Source of the DNA: CAZBJJ01 sp964492245
GTDB taxonomy: Bacteria > Spirochaetota > Spirochaetia > Treponematales > Breznakiellaceae
NCBI GenBank assembly: GCA_964492245.1
Contig: CAZBJJ010000051.1
Coordinates: 1-12,966 of the forward strand
DNA length: 12,966 bases
Direction: 5' to 3'
Shown: positions 1 through 9,020 of the stretch, in pieces
Layout of the letters: each line of letters begins with the position of its first letter
How positions within the stretch are numbered: the first letter of the stretch is position 1
The notes under the pieces: generated by a model
Seen by the model: only the letters and a program-made list of their open reading frames with translations
The model's database searches: none
Told to the model about the DNA's origin: nothing
Translations under genes and position numbers: made by a program

Positions 1-2915
1 TCGAAGAGCGCCTTAAAAGTAAGGGTAGAGCCAGCGGTATACAGGCCATCGGGGTTTTCGCAGCTAATTTCCACAAGTGCCGGGAAGTCCTTCCCAATTT
101 CTATTTCTCTAACAGGGGCATTGGCCGACATATTCCCCGCAGCATCCGAACGGCGGGCCGTAATGGAATGGACGCCATCGGCGATAATATCAACAGGAGA
201 ATTATATTCATGCCAAGTTAAACCGCCATCTGTGGAGTACTCTGTGGTCTCCGGCGAACCCGAGGAGGGTGGAATGCTAATAGATAGGGTCTGGTTAGAA
301 TTATAGGCCCCGGCAGTAGGACTAGTTATAGTTGGCACAGCCGGCACCGAGGTGTCGATACCGCCTTTCCCGCCACTGCCAGAACTGGGTAGAACAAGGG
401 GGTTTCCGGCCATATCGGTAATATTCGAAAGCTCCTCATTGGCAATACAGCTTGCGAGATCCCAAGAAATAGCACCCTGGGGCGCGCCTGTAGCAGGTAC
501 CAGATATTCGAAAACGGCATTCTGCCCGCTTGTGCGCACAAAAGTAGCTTGAATATCATTGTTTAAACGAAGCTTCGGACTGCCAGAAACCAGAATGTTT
601 TCGCTTAAGGAAAGGGTAAAGCTGATAACATCGCCAGCCTTGTACCATTCATCGGCAGTGGTAAGAGTGGTAATGGTGGGCGCAACGCCATCGAGCTTAA
701 TGCTTTTCTTATCCTGAAGCGGCGTGGCCTCGGTTAATATAGCAGGGCTAACGCCATCATCTGGCGAAAGAATCTGGCCCCCCACTAGGGGAGTAGAAGC
801 AGAGCGCAGCTTTTCGGAAGCGGCCCCAGAGGGAACGGTGAATTCGAAGTACAGGGTATTTGTGCCCGAACCACTCTTGTAAGTGGCATATTTTGACGAA
901 GTGTCGCCACTGTTATAGCGCAGGTCCAATTGAGGCGCATTGCCAGAAGGCACCAAGACCGCATCGCTAAAGACCGCCTGTAACAGCAGCTTATCGTTGG
1001 CCTTAAAGGTGCCATCCATGGCCCCCGAGGTAATTTCTTGTAAGAATGGCAGGTCGGTAAAGACCAGCTCACGGACATCGGTGGCCACATTGCCCAAAAT
1101 ATCCTCGACCCTAAGCGTCCACGAATGGCGCTCCCCATTTTTAAAATTACTGCCAAGGTCCAGATTGTAGCTAAACCCAGAGACTGGTATGGTTTCTGGA
1201 GCCTGTGAACCCTGTTGCAAAGAAATAGATTTAAGGGGTAAATTGCCCGGCGTAGTAACGGTAAATTTGAAGCTTAAATTATCGCCAGCCTTGTGAATTT
1301 GAATAAGGTTTGCTGGATAGGTAAAATTGATCTCCGGCGGGCGCTCGTTCCCCTGTATATTAAAACGCCGATATACATCGTTGCCATCGGCATCGTTCGT
1401 ATACAGAATAAAGAGCTTAGGCCTATTTGCCTCGCTACCAAAGTCGTCAATTATATGGTAAGAGGTAGAAAAACCTGCCTTCCAGTAATCGATATCACCG
1501 ATAGTTTCCGTAGTGGAAGGATCAAAGCTTAAATTTTTATGGCTCACACCAGTGGGATAGCCGCTGTCCTTTTTTAGAGCAGTCTCTACCGCTTGGACAT
1601 TGTTCTTTTGGGAATCGGGCAGCCAGGCAATGCGAATAAACTTTGCCCCATGGTTGTCCAATACATAGCCTTTTATAGAAAATTTACCGCTTTCTATAGT
1701 GGGAAAGGTGTTTTCTTCTGGCGACTCGATAACAATAATAGGGGCTTCTTTGTCGGTAATAAGGGTATCAATTACCCTTGTACTGACCTTGGCCTCTGCA
1801 CCACCTGCTTTTTTATCCTTAGCACGGAGCAAGAGTTTAAACTCACCAGAAGCATCGCAGGGAATACTGACAACCTTTTGGCGGGGAGCCTTGCCTTCTA
1901 GGTCTACAGTGTTTGTCAAGCTCTCGGGAAAGTTTCCGGTCCAGTTCTCTGATTCAATTAATTCGTACTGCAAACTTTCTAGGCCGTCGTCGTCGAAAAA
2001 CTCCACCGAAACACTCGAACCCTTTGGTGTAGAATAGCCGCCATTGGCCCCGAGTTCCATCGGATTGATATGCGGAACGTCGTGTTCGGGGTACCAACAG
2101 AGCCAGAGAAATTGGTCGGTATTTCCTATATTATTGCCTGCCTCGTCCTGGCTTGTAATAGTTACTCTAAAATAGTGCTTGCCTGTGGCGTAATCTGAAT
2201 TTTTTGCTACAAGCTCCTCGTGCGTAATGGTCCATTGGGGGTTAAAATTATTTTGTGCACCTGTTTCTTTAGAAAGAATTTCGTCGCCATCGACATCTAA
2301 AAGATTGAGCACAGCTTTTTGTACATTGGAGTCGTCTTCTAAGGTTGCCAAAAGGGTAAATGCCTCGTTCTGAAAGGAGTCCACATTGGCATATTTATCT
2401 TCTTTTATATACTGTATACCAAGCTCTTCTAGCAGACCATCCTCGTCGTAAAGCGATTCGTAGGGCAAAAGTTCCTTCCGCCAGCCCCCTGGGCGTTCAA
2501 TTTCTACGCTTTTTACAAGGGGTGGCGTTGAGTCGACCATAAGGGTAATCTGTCTGACCGACTTGCTAGAAGTGTTTTTATTCCTATCGGTGGCCTCTAC
2601 CCGAATAGCGGTATCGCCTTCGGGCAGCTCTAGATCTACCGCCCAGTTATCGCCATCAATCTTGGCCTTGCCATATTTTTCACCCGTGCGCGCATCGAAG
2701 ACGCTTACATCGGTAACCCGCACATTGTCGGTGGCCTTCCCTTTTAGGGTAAAGGGCACGCCCACATACTCCAAATTCCTGTGGCTGGTAATTGATAATT
2801 CAGGCGCTTCGAGGTCTATTTCGGAGCCCAGACCCAATTTACAGGAGCCTGCTGTGGCCAATAGGGCCACAATTAACAGGCTGTATAAAGACGTCTTTTT
2901 AATAAAGCCTATCAT
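1..2915 (-). CDS. Large Ig-like-domain lipoprotein (partial, runs off the left edge)
   Basis: The frame is open from the ATG at 2915-2913 to base 1, giving at least 971 residues with no stop. The N-terminus has Lys-6/Lys-7, a hydrophobic core and the lipobox-like stretch LLATAGSC. Cys25 (codon 2843-2841) would be the lipidated residue; the relaxed -3/-1 positions fit spirochaetal lipoboxes. The rest is beta-rich with Ig-like modules, including VDSTPP and VPAVP linkers and turns such as DGGLTW and DAAGN. From about residue 621 a roughly 100-residue module recurs, starting again near residues 742 and 944. Its pattern (Y.aGd.i.f...fSe.v.v.G.p.L.L, then sGsGt..l.F.y.V) resembles SwmB/Big-type Ig-like repeats of surface proteins. 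The start is supported by GGAG at 2923-2926, 7 nt upstream. The gene lies 15 bp behind the barrel protein and is probably co-transcribed with it. A surface or periplasmic structural or adhesive role is inferred; no enzymatic motif was seen. Confidence 0.85.
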   Translation of the reverse strand, partial: MIGFIKKTSLYSLLIVALLATAGSCKLGLGSEIDLEAPELSITSHRNLEYVGVPFTLKGKATDNVRVTDVSVFDARTGEKYGKAKIDGDNWAVDLELPEGDTAIRVEATDRNKNTSSKSVRQITLMVDSTPPLVKSVEIERPGGWRKELLPYESLYDEDGLLEELGIQYIKEDKYANVDSFQNEAFTLLATLEDDSNVQKAVLNLLDVDGDEILSKETGAQNNFNPQWTITHEELVAKNSDYATGKHYFRVTITSQDEAGNNIGNTDQFLWLCWYPEHDVPHINPMELGANGGYSTPKGSSVSVEFFDDDGLESLQYELIESENWTGNFPESLTNTVDLEGKAPRQKVVSIPCDASGEFKLLLRAKDKKAGGAEAKVSTRVIDTLITDKEAPIIVIESPEENTFPTIESGKFSIKGYVLDNHGAKFIRIAWLPDSQKNNVQAVETALKKDSGYPTGVSHKNLSFDPSTTETIGDIDYWKAGFSTSYHIIDDFGSEANRPKLFILYTNDADGNDVYRRFNIQGNERPPEINFTYPANLIQIHKAGDNLSFKFTVTTPGNLPLKSISLQQGSQAPETIPVSGFSYNLDLGSNFKNGERHSWTLRVEDILGNVATDVRELVFTDLPFLQEITSGAMDGTFKANDKLLLQAVFSDAVLVPSGNAPQLDLRYNSGDTSSKYATYKSGSGTNTLYFEFTVPSGAASEKLRSASTPLVGGQILSPDDGVSPAILTEATPLQDKKSIKLDGVAPTITTLTTADEWYKAGDVISFTLSLSENILVSGSPKLRLNNDIQATFVRTSGQNAVFEYLVPATGAPQGAISWDLASCIANEELSNITDMAGNPLVLPSSGSGGKGGIDTSVPAVPTITSPTAGAYNSNQTLSISIPPSSGSPETTEYSTDGGLTWHEYNSPVDIIADGVHSITARRSDAAGNMSANAPVREIEIGKDFPALVEISCENPDGLYTAGSTLTFKALF

Positions 2916-2922
2916 TTGTATT

Positions 2923-2926
2923 CTCC
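2923..2926 (-). promoter_or_regulatory. Ribosome binding site of the lipoprotein gene
   Basis: On the minus strand, GGAG lies 7 nt before the ATG at 2915. It falls in the 15-bp gap between the stop of the upstream gene (TAA at 2933-2931) and this start. It fixes the start codon and supports a two-gene operon, because the gap has no room for a separate promoter or terminator. Confidence 0.7.
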
Positions 2927-2930
2927 ACAA

Positions 2931-5900
2931 TTAGAAGAGATTCACCCTAATGCCCGCCGTTATATGCGGCACAAGGGTGTCCACTTGAATTTCGGAGGTA
3001 TCCACGTCGGTGGGGATAAACCAAAGCTGAAATTCGGTATAAAGCGAGAAGGTACGTAGCATATTCCTTTTCGGTATCGTTACCCGCGGGAACTCCAACT
3101 GGGCCAGCACCGCCGACATCATCTGGCCGGTGCCACTTTGCGTAATGGTAAAATAGGAATAGTTGGCGCCCAAAGCCAGGCTGGCCGAGAGCCAGGCCCA
3201 ATCTGGTCCAAGGAAATAACTAAAGGGCATGTAGAAAATATTGGCCAAAAGCTTAGCGCCAAAGACATCGCCACCATAGCGCATGGGCTCGTCGCTGAAC
3301 ATTGCCCACTGATCCTCGGTGAACTGCCCATACTGCACCTGTAGCTTGACGTTGTCGTCGAAGAAGGTAAGGCCCAGACCGACATCCCAGAGCGTACCGC
3401 CCCAGAAATGCCCCTCGAAATACAGGCCTTGAATAAAGCCGGGCACCTCGTAACTGGCCTTGTCGCCCTTGCGCAGTACATAGCGCACCTCGCCCAGCTC
3501 GATATCGTCGTTTACAAGGGCGGTAAACTCCATTTCCTGGTTGTAACGTCCGCCCATCTCCGGCGAAATTAGGCGGATGGTGGGGGGAGTTTTATCAATT
3601 TGAATGAGCATGCGGGTAACAGCCACCTCGCCATTTTGCATACTGGCACGCAAAACAAGGTAGTGCATGCCCTCGGTCATGTCCTGAGTCTCGAGGCGAT
3701 ATTTCCAGTATTTGCCCAAATCGACTTCCTTAAAGCTCTTGCCATTGTCGAAGCTCACTTCCACCTTGCTTAGCTTTTTAGCGCGAATTTCGGCTTTAAG
3801 GTCCTTGTCGCCGGCCTTGTCGGCCATAAGCTCGATATCGGCCTCGGAGAGGGTATAGCCCGCCCGCCCGGTAAGCCAGGGGCGTTCAAAGGCGTAATCC
3901 CCCATTGCCAGGCTGTCTACGGTAATCCAGGGGCCAGCTGTATTGTATTCGAGGGTCCGCTCTATGCTGTCCACCAACTGCGAGCCAGTAAAATTGCTGC
4001 GCACCACAAAACGGTGCCTGCCGGTGGCAAGTGTTTCCTCGTCCAGATTAAAGCAGAAGAAGCCTGTGTTAGAAATTTCTGTTGTTTCAACGGCACTGCC
4101 ATCAATTAAAAGACTGGCCGAGCTGGCAGAATCGGGCCCGCCCACATAGCCATAGAGGTTAAAATTGCCCTGCACATATTCGCCATCGAGGGGATATAGG
4201 ATTTCCACAAAATTAATCTGGTTTTCCTTTGCCAAGCGCAGGTTTCGGGAAAGCCGTGTTACGTTTTCTGCCGCATCAATTGCCCAGACATCTAAATTGT
4301 ACAGCCCATCCGGGAGCATAGAAATATCCATATCGTAGGTAAGAATTGAATCGGGCTCGAGACTTATGCTTGCCAGGTGTTCGGGTATTTCGACCCCTTC
4401 GAGGCTGCGTAAGTTCAGGGTGATGCCCTCCAAGGAGATGGTGTCGGTGGCCTGCCCAGAGATATGCAGGGGGCCTACGGTGGTCATGCCGTCGTGTGGA
4501 TATTCCAAAACGACGTTCGGGGGCGTATTGTCCACGTTCATAAGGCTGGAATACAGGCCCTCTATGCCGTATTTGTCCCAGACCTTAATAAATACTACAT
4601 GGGTTCCATCTTTTAAAATCTTCGAGTCGAAGCGGTAAGACCACTCAGTGGTGCCAGTGGCATCGTTAAAACTATTGCCATTGTCCAAAGAGACAGCCAC
4701 TTTTTCAATATCGTTTTTATCGGAGGCCAGGCCCTCGATATGCACCACGCCAGAGACTGTCTGGTCGAAGCGCGGTAGGGACACGCTGGCCTTAGGCTCT
4801 TCGAGCGAGACCCGGAATTTACGCAGCACCGAATGCCCGCGCACACCGTAGATATCTTCGGCGGTTACGCGCACCTCGTGCTCGTTATCCAATAGGCTGT
4901 GTAGCTCTATTGGAATTGAATAGGCGTTTTCGCAGTCCACTGCAATTTCTTCGCCATCGTCAATTGAATACCAGACCCTGGCCGGCTTGTCGTCGTCGTA
5001 AATAATGCCGGAAATGACAAAGTCGGTGGTAATAACCTCGTTGTCCTCGGGCAGGTTTACCTCGACAACCGGTAAATCCATCTCCTGGTCTATAATAAAG
5101 GGGAAGCTGTCCAGCACAAAGCTATTGCCCGAGGCGTCTTCGAAGTAAAAACTCATGCCATCTACCAGGGGTATTTCCTTGGTGCCAATCATAAAGGCGT
5201 TAAAGAGGGAGGCCTCTAGCGGTACGCGTTGGCCCTCTAGGCCCACATATTCAGATTTTATTATTTTTCCCGCATCTTCCACAGCAATGGCCATAAGTAT
5301 TTCGCCATTTACCCGCGCATCTTCCACCGGTACAATTATCTTTGCCTGTGGGGCCTGGGTATCCTTGTGAATGCTAAAGCCTATGCTGCTTTCGCGACCG
5401 GCCTCGTCGATGGCGCGCACAGCCATGCCAATTACGCCATCTTCCAGTGTAGAGACATCAATTTTCTGGTTTCTATCGGCAAGGGGCTTCCAGTTCTGGC
5501 CCAGGTCTAAGCTGTAATCGAGGCGGCTAATTTTATTGTTATCGCTGACGAGCACTTCTAGGTTTACCGAACCCTGCACCCAGGTGCCATCCAACTCTTT
5601 GGCAAGGGAAAGGGCGGGGGCCGCATCATCTACCAGAAAGTTAAAGGGAGCTGTGGTATAGACCCAGCCTTCGCTGTCGGTAAGCTCGAGGGCTATATCT
5701 GAATAGCGACCATCCTTAGAGGCTGTTAAAAGCACTCGACCATCGGCAACACGCACAGCCAGGCCCTCTGTAGGCTCTGCTATTCGGGCCTTTGCCAGGG
5801 GAAGGCCATTGTAGTAGCCGACTAGGGCTGTTGAATGATCCAATAATATAGAAGAATCGGCAAGGCTTTCCTGGCCAATCCAGGTAAAGCCTTCCTTAGT

Positions 5901-8858
5901 ATTTATGTTTATGTTGTCTGTGGGGCGGACAATGACAAATTCGCCCTGGGCCCTTAAAGCCGGCGCATCTTTAAACATTACGTCGACGGCAATAGTGGTC
6001 CTGTCGGCTGGCAGGTCGGCTGGCAACTCTAGTCGTAATTCTTGCGAGCCATCGGGCAGTTTTTTTACACTGCTTTTTAGCCCGCCCCTCTCTCCGAGGG
6101 TCCAAGTGGCATTTGAAACGGGGCTTTGCGAATCGACAATGGCCACAGCTACACTGCGGTCCTTTGTTGAATAGGGTATTTCCACCAAAAGCCCGGCCTT
6201 CCAGGCTTTATCCGCAATCGACTCGAGGCGGATAGCTGCCGGAGGCGGGGCCTTTACGGTTTTATAAGAAAAATTCCACTTGTTTTCTTTTTTCTCGGTT
6301 TTCTCAATTATGCTGAGCCCCAGGGTATTGTTGCCAACTGCCAGGTTTTCGCGCGAAATAGCGCCCGCCCAGGGAATGTTTTCGGCTGTGTCAGCTGTGC
6401 CAAGAAGGCCCGAAAGGGCAAAGGCATCTAAGTTCTCGGTATAATTAATTACATAATAGATATTGCCTGCCTCTATCCAGCTAACTTGGGGTGGGGCAAT
6501 TTTTGCCTTGGGGTCCCGCTCGCTGCGGTCGTAGCTTGGATCCTCGCGATACAGGGCCTTAAAGGCATAGCCACTTTCGCCATCGGTGGCGGCCGAAAAT
6601 TCAATGATAAGGGCGCCGTAGGGCAGATCGCCGGCGGCCAGCTCTAGTGTAAAGGCCTTGCCACTGGGGCTTATGCGCCCAGTTTTAATTGCCTCGCTGC
6701 TCCCGGGGGCAAAGGCCTTCCACTGTACGGCGCTTACCGGGAGGTTTGCCACAATGCTTCCCGCAATTGAAATAGCTTGGCGGGCCTCGCCAGCACTGCG
6801 CACTATGGCCCCAGGGCGGTCTAGACTTAGGCGGGGAACAGAGCCTGGATTGATTATGCTAAGGGGCTTCGAGGCATAGGTAAAGCCTTTGTCTGTGGTA
6901 ACTTCCACTGCAATGGCGGCTTCGGTACCTGCCTCGTTTGCTCCGACAATGGTAAAGAAATTGCCATCGCGTTCTAAGCTGATAATATTAGACTGGCGGC
7001 TTAGGCGCGCTTCTTTTACCTTGCCACCTAAAAAATAGCCGGTAAAGGGGAAGTGTTCCTCTAACCGGATAGAGCCATCCTCTGCAATCCGAGCGTCTTG
7101 GAAGACGATCTGTGGCTGGCCTCGGGCTACCGAAAGGTCGGTAATTCGACAAATCTCTTCCAGCTGGCCTTCGCGGTCGTATATATCGACAGCTGTAAAA
7201 TGCAGGGGCAACTGCCCATAGCCTACATTAAAGGGAATGGGAATTTGCTGGGTATGTGTTCCCCCGGCAACGCCCTTTGCCTTAATTGGTACAGTCTGTT
7301 CTTCGCCATCGCCTAAGCTATAGCGCAATTCCTTAAGCGCACTGCCGGAATTAATTTCGAGGCTAAGGACGGCCGAGGACTCGCTATTTATTTCCATACC
7401 GGAAAGATATTCCTGGCTCTCGCCACTGCCGGCCTTGCCAGTGCCACCGGTATTTAGGCTACTTAGGCGCAGTGCTGGTGCATCGCCTGCCACCACAATG
7501 CCCTTTACCTCTACCTTGGGCCCAATTACCTCGTAAATATCCTTGGCCCAGACCTGTAGGTTGTGCTGGCCAAAGGGGACATCACTCAATTTTAATTGAA
7601 AAGAGCCGGTACAGGGAATTTCGACTGCCTCTGCGCCATTGAGAGAATAAAAAACCGACTCTACCCCATCGTCGTCGCTCACTAGGCCATTAAGAGTAAT
7701 ATCATTGCCAAAAAAGACCTGGCCCGCCTCGGGCTCATTCAGGCTTACCCTTGGCAGATCGGCATTTTGGTCGACGGGAATTTTCCGCTTTACTATGCTC
7801 ACATTGCCCGAGACATCCACGGCCTTAATGGATAATTCTACGCTATTGGTTTTTTTACCACGGATGTCGAAGGTCTTGGCCCACCAGGGGTTGCCAATTG
7901 TAAGATCGAAATCGCCACTTTCTTTATCCAGGGTCCAGGACAGGGATTCCAAGCCAACCACATCCTGGGCATAGCCGGAGACAGAAAAAATGCCGTTCAC
8001 TGCCACATCCACCTCGGGATAGACTATCTGTACATCGGGCTTGGTGTTGTCCACATACATGAGCCAGGACATAAGGCCCGTAGTTCCCTGCCGATCCTTT
8101 GCCTTAAACCAGACAACGGCCGGGCCATCTTCGAACTGCTTTGTATCTATGGCGAAATCGAAGCTGGCCGAGAAATCTTTTTTGTTGTGCTTTAACGACA
8201 CTGGCCGGTAAATTGCGCCATTGTCGGTAGAATAAAAAAGCGAATCGATGCCATTGCCATCGCTCACCCGCCCTTTTAAGTTAATTTTGCCACTTACGAG
8301 GGCTCCCAACTCGTGGCTGCTTATTTCGGTTACCGGTTTTTTGCGGTCCAAATTCCACTTTACCAGCTTTGGCCGGCCCCGAAGGCCATTTATGTCCACG
8401 CCCCAAATGGTAATCGTGTGTAGGGCATCGGGCAGCTCGGTGGTATCTAAATAATAGGACCAGAAATCGGCGCCTTCGGCGCGCACTATATTGGATTCAT
8501 CCCCATTGAACATAAGCTCGACATAGTCTACGGCGTCGTCGTCGACACAGGTTCCCACAATATTGAGGTTGCCGGGGATGCGCATATCCTCACGCGGGTT
8601 GGTAATAGATATAATAGGTAGATCCGATTCGGGATCCACGTACAGGTTGTGGGGGCCGGCCACGGTCAGGTTGCCGCCCTTATCGCGAGCTTCTATATAA
8701 AAATTATATTTTCCCGGTTTTTTATCGTCGATATCGACACTCTCTTTAAAGCCTTCGGGTTCGTCCACCACATTGTCAACTTGTTCACCCCTGCCTGCAG
8801 CAAAGAGATTACTGGCCAATAAAAAGACCGATAAGACAAAAACAATCCTCTGTTTCAT
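2931..8858 (-). CDS. Giant exported Ig-like-repeat protein with C-terminal outer-membrane beta-barrel
   Basis: The protein has 1975 residues. Residues 1-20 form a type I signal peptide (MKQR, hydrophobic core, likely cleavage after LFA). Residues of about 40-1800 are tandem Ig-like beta-sandwich domains of 85-100 residues. Typical linkers are VDNTKP (269-274), VDNTPP (1442-1447) and IDKTPP (1754-1759), with acidic SDDDG-like turns. A three-domain block (75-361) is recognisably repeated at 1257-1544. Residues of about 1803-1975 change character: alternating aromatic or aliphatic residues in about eight strands, Gly-rich, ending GIRVNLF with a terminal Phe. This is typical of an outer-membrane beta-barrel and its assembly signal. 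The start is supported by AGAGGA 5 nt before the ATG and by a promoter at 8919-8947. The lipoprotein gene follows after 15 bp. A role as a surface or periplasm-spanning scaffold or adhesin is inferred. The specific family is not recognised. Confidence 0.88.
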   Translation of the reverse strand: MKQRIVFVLSVFLLASNLFAAGRGEQVDNVVDEPEGFKESVDIDDKKPGKYNFYIEARDKGGNLTVAGPHNLYVDPESDLPIISITNPREDMRIPGNLNIVGTCVDDDAVDYVELMFNGDESNIVRAEGADFWSYYLDTTELPDALHTITIWGVDINGLRGRPKLVKWNLDRKKPVTEISSHELGALVSGKINLKGRVSDGNGIDSLFYSTDNGAIYRPVSLKHNKKDFSASFDFAIDTKQFEDGPAVVWFKAKDRQGTTGLMSWLMYVDNTKPDVQIVYPEVDVAVNGIFSVSGYAQDVVGLESLSWTLDKESGDFDLTIGNPWWAKTFDIRGKKTNSVELSIKAVDVSGNVSIVKRKIPVDQNADLPRVSLNEPEAGQVFFGNDITLNGLVSDDDGVESVFYSLNGAEAVEIPCTGSFQLKLSDVPFGQHNLQVWAKDIYEVIGPKVEVKGIVVAGDAPALRLSSLNTGGTGKAGSGESQEYLSGMEINSESSAVLSLEINSGSALKELRYSLGDGEEQTVPIKAKGVAGGTHTQQIPIPFNVGYGQLPLHFTAVDIYDREGQLEEICRITDLSVARGQPQIVFQDARIAEDGSIRLEEHFPFTGYFLGGKVKEARLSRQSNIISLERDGNFFTIVGANEAGTEAAIAVEVTTDKGFTYASKPLSIINPGSVPRLSLDRPGAIVRSAGEARQAISIAGSIVANLPVSAVQWKAFAPGSSEAIKTGRISPSGKAFTLELAAGDLPYGALIIEFSAATDGESGYAFKALYREDPSYDRSERDPKAKIAPPQVSWIEAGNIYYVINYTENLDAFALSGLLGTADTAENIPWAGAISRENLAVGNNTLGLSIIEKTEKKENKWNFSYKTVKAPPPAAIRLESIADKAWKAGLLVEIPYSTKDRSVAVAIVDSQSPVSNATWTLGERGGLKSSVKKLPDGSQELRLELPADLPADRTTIAVDVMFKDAPALRAQGEFVIVRPTDNININTKEGFTWIGQESLADSSILLDHSTALVGYYNGLPLAKARIAEPTEGLAVRVADGRVLLTASKDGRYSDIALELTDSEGWVYTTAPFNFLVDDAAPALSLAKELDGTWVQGSVNLEVLVSDNNKISRLDYSLDLGQNWKPLADRNQKIDVSTLEDGVIGMAVRAIDEAGRESSIGFSIHKDTQAPQAKIIVPVEDARVNGEILMAIAVEDAGKIIKSEYVGLEGQRVPLEASLFNAFMIGTKEIPLVDGMSFYFEDASGNSFVLDSFPFIIDQEMDLPVVEVNLPEDNEVITTDFVISGIIYDDDKPARVWYSIDDGEEIAVDCENAYSIPIELHSLLDNEHEVRVTAEDIYGVRGHSVLRKFRVSLEEPKASVSLPRFDQTVSGVVHIEGLASDKNDIEKVAVSLDNGNSFNDATGTTEWSYRFDSKILKDGTHVVFIKVWDKYGIEGLYSSLMNVDNTPPNVVLEYPHDGMTTVGPLHISGQATDTISLEGITLNLRSLEGVEIPEHLASISLEPDSILTYDMDISMLPDGLYNLDVWAIDAAENVTRLSRNLRLAKENQINFVEILYPLDGEYVQGNFNLYGYVGGPDSASSASLLIDGSAVETTEISNTGFFCFNLDEETLATGRHRFVVRSNFTGSQLVDSIERTLEYNTAGPWITVDSLAMGDYAFERPWLTGRAGYTLSEADIELMADKAGDKDLKAEIRAKKLSKVEVSFDNGKSFKEVDLGKYWKYRLETQDMTEGMHYLVLRASMQNGEVAVTRMLIQIDKTPPTIRLISPEMGGRYNQEMEFTALVNDDIELGEVRYVLRKGDKASYEVPGFIQGLYFEGHFWGGTLWDVGLGLTFFDDNVKLQVQYGQFTEDQWAMFSDEPMRYGGDVFGAKLLANIFYMPFSYFLGPDWAWLSASLALGANYSYFTITQSGTGQMMSAVLAQLEFPRVTIPKRNMLRTFSLYTEFQLWFIPTDVDTSEIQVDTLVPHITAGIRVNLF
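2934..3452 (-). other. Predicted C-terminal eight-stranded beta-barrel domain (residues about 1803-1975)
   Basis: Candidate strands, by residue: 1806-1820, 1822-1835, 1836-1846, 1861-1884, 1888-1906, 1914-1928, 1935-1951 and 1959-1975. Each alternates hydrophobic or aromatic with small or polar residues and is separated by short polar turns. The protein ends in Phe after Arg-Val-Asn-Leu, as outer-membrane proteins recognised by BamA commonly do. Strand boundaries are by eye; the barrel assignment is inferred from the pattern, not from homology. Confidence 0.6.
4227..5090 (-). repeat. Second copy of a duplicated three-domain Ig block (residues 1257-1544)
   Basis: The encoded block starts D-Q-E-M-DLPVVEVNLP, continues into a TVSGVVHIEGLASD domain, then a VDNTPPNVVLEYP domain. 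It parallels residues 75-361 in order and key motifs: DPESDLPIISITNP, then VSGKINLKGRVSD, then VDNTKPDVQIVYP. Similarity is at protein level and diverged, so the duplication is old rather than a recent DNA repeat. Confidence 0.5.
7776..8636 (-). repeat. First copy of the duplicated three-domain Ig block (residues 75-361)
   Basis: This is the partner of the block at 4227-5090. The shared order is a DLP-start domain with an acidic DDD turn, a domain with VSG...SD and a D-G..VVF/W.K..D core, and a VDNT.P domain with a G..A.D turn. A further DLP-type domain follows directly (about residues 363-452), so this domain type occurs at least three times in the protein. Confidence 0.5.
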
Positions 8859-8884
8859 AGCTATCCTCTTTTTTTACGCCGTGT

Positions 8885-8900
8885 TGGGCGAGATTGCCCA
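8885..8900 (-). other. Small hairpin in the 5' leader of the barrel-protein gene
   Basis: On the minus strand, TGGGC and GCCCA form a perfect 5-bp stem around a 6-nt loop. It lies between the predicted transcription start (about 8912) and the ribosome binding site. It has no U-tract directly after it, so it is not a terminator. It could stabilise the 5' end or affect translation; a role is not shown. Confidence 0.35.
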
Positions 8901-8918
8901 TACTTTAAAACTCGGATA

Positions 8919-8947
8919 ATTATCACCTCAGTTTAGTTATACGTCAA
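8919..8947 (-). promoter_or_regulatory. Sigma70-type promoter of the barrel-protein/lipoprotein operon
   Basis: On the minus strand, TTGACG (8947-8942) is separated by exactly 17 bp from GATAAT (8924-8919), one mismatch from consensus in each hexamer. Transcription would start near 8912, giving a leader of about 54 nt. Upstream of the -35, two AAAA tracts about 10 bp apart resemble an UP element. The -10 lies in the 10-bp palindrome GATAATTATC, which may be chance in AT-rich DNA. Confidence 0.7.
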
Positions 8948-9020
8948 GGTTTTAAGTAGTTTTAGCGGAATTTTTCAATTAATTAGGTGAAATCTTCGAA
9001 AAACTGGAAAAAAGTCGCCT

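Noticed and set aside
121..8454. Short open frames on the plus strand opposite the two large envelope genes
   Set aside because: They show no family motifs or convincing ribosome sites, and are antisense shadows of long minus-strand coding sequences with clear protein features.
8885..8900. Terminator between the divergent operons
   Set aside because: The stem is only 5 bp with no adjacent U-tract, and it lies within the leader of the minus-strand operon where no transcript needs to end.
8916..8925. Palindrome GATAATTATC as an operator
   Set aside because: It is short and AT-rich and is largely explained by the -10 box of the minus-strand promoter.
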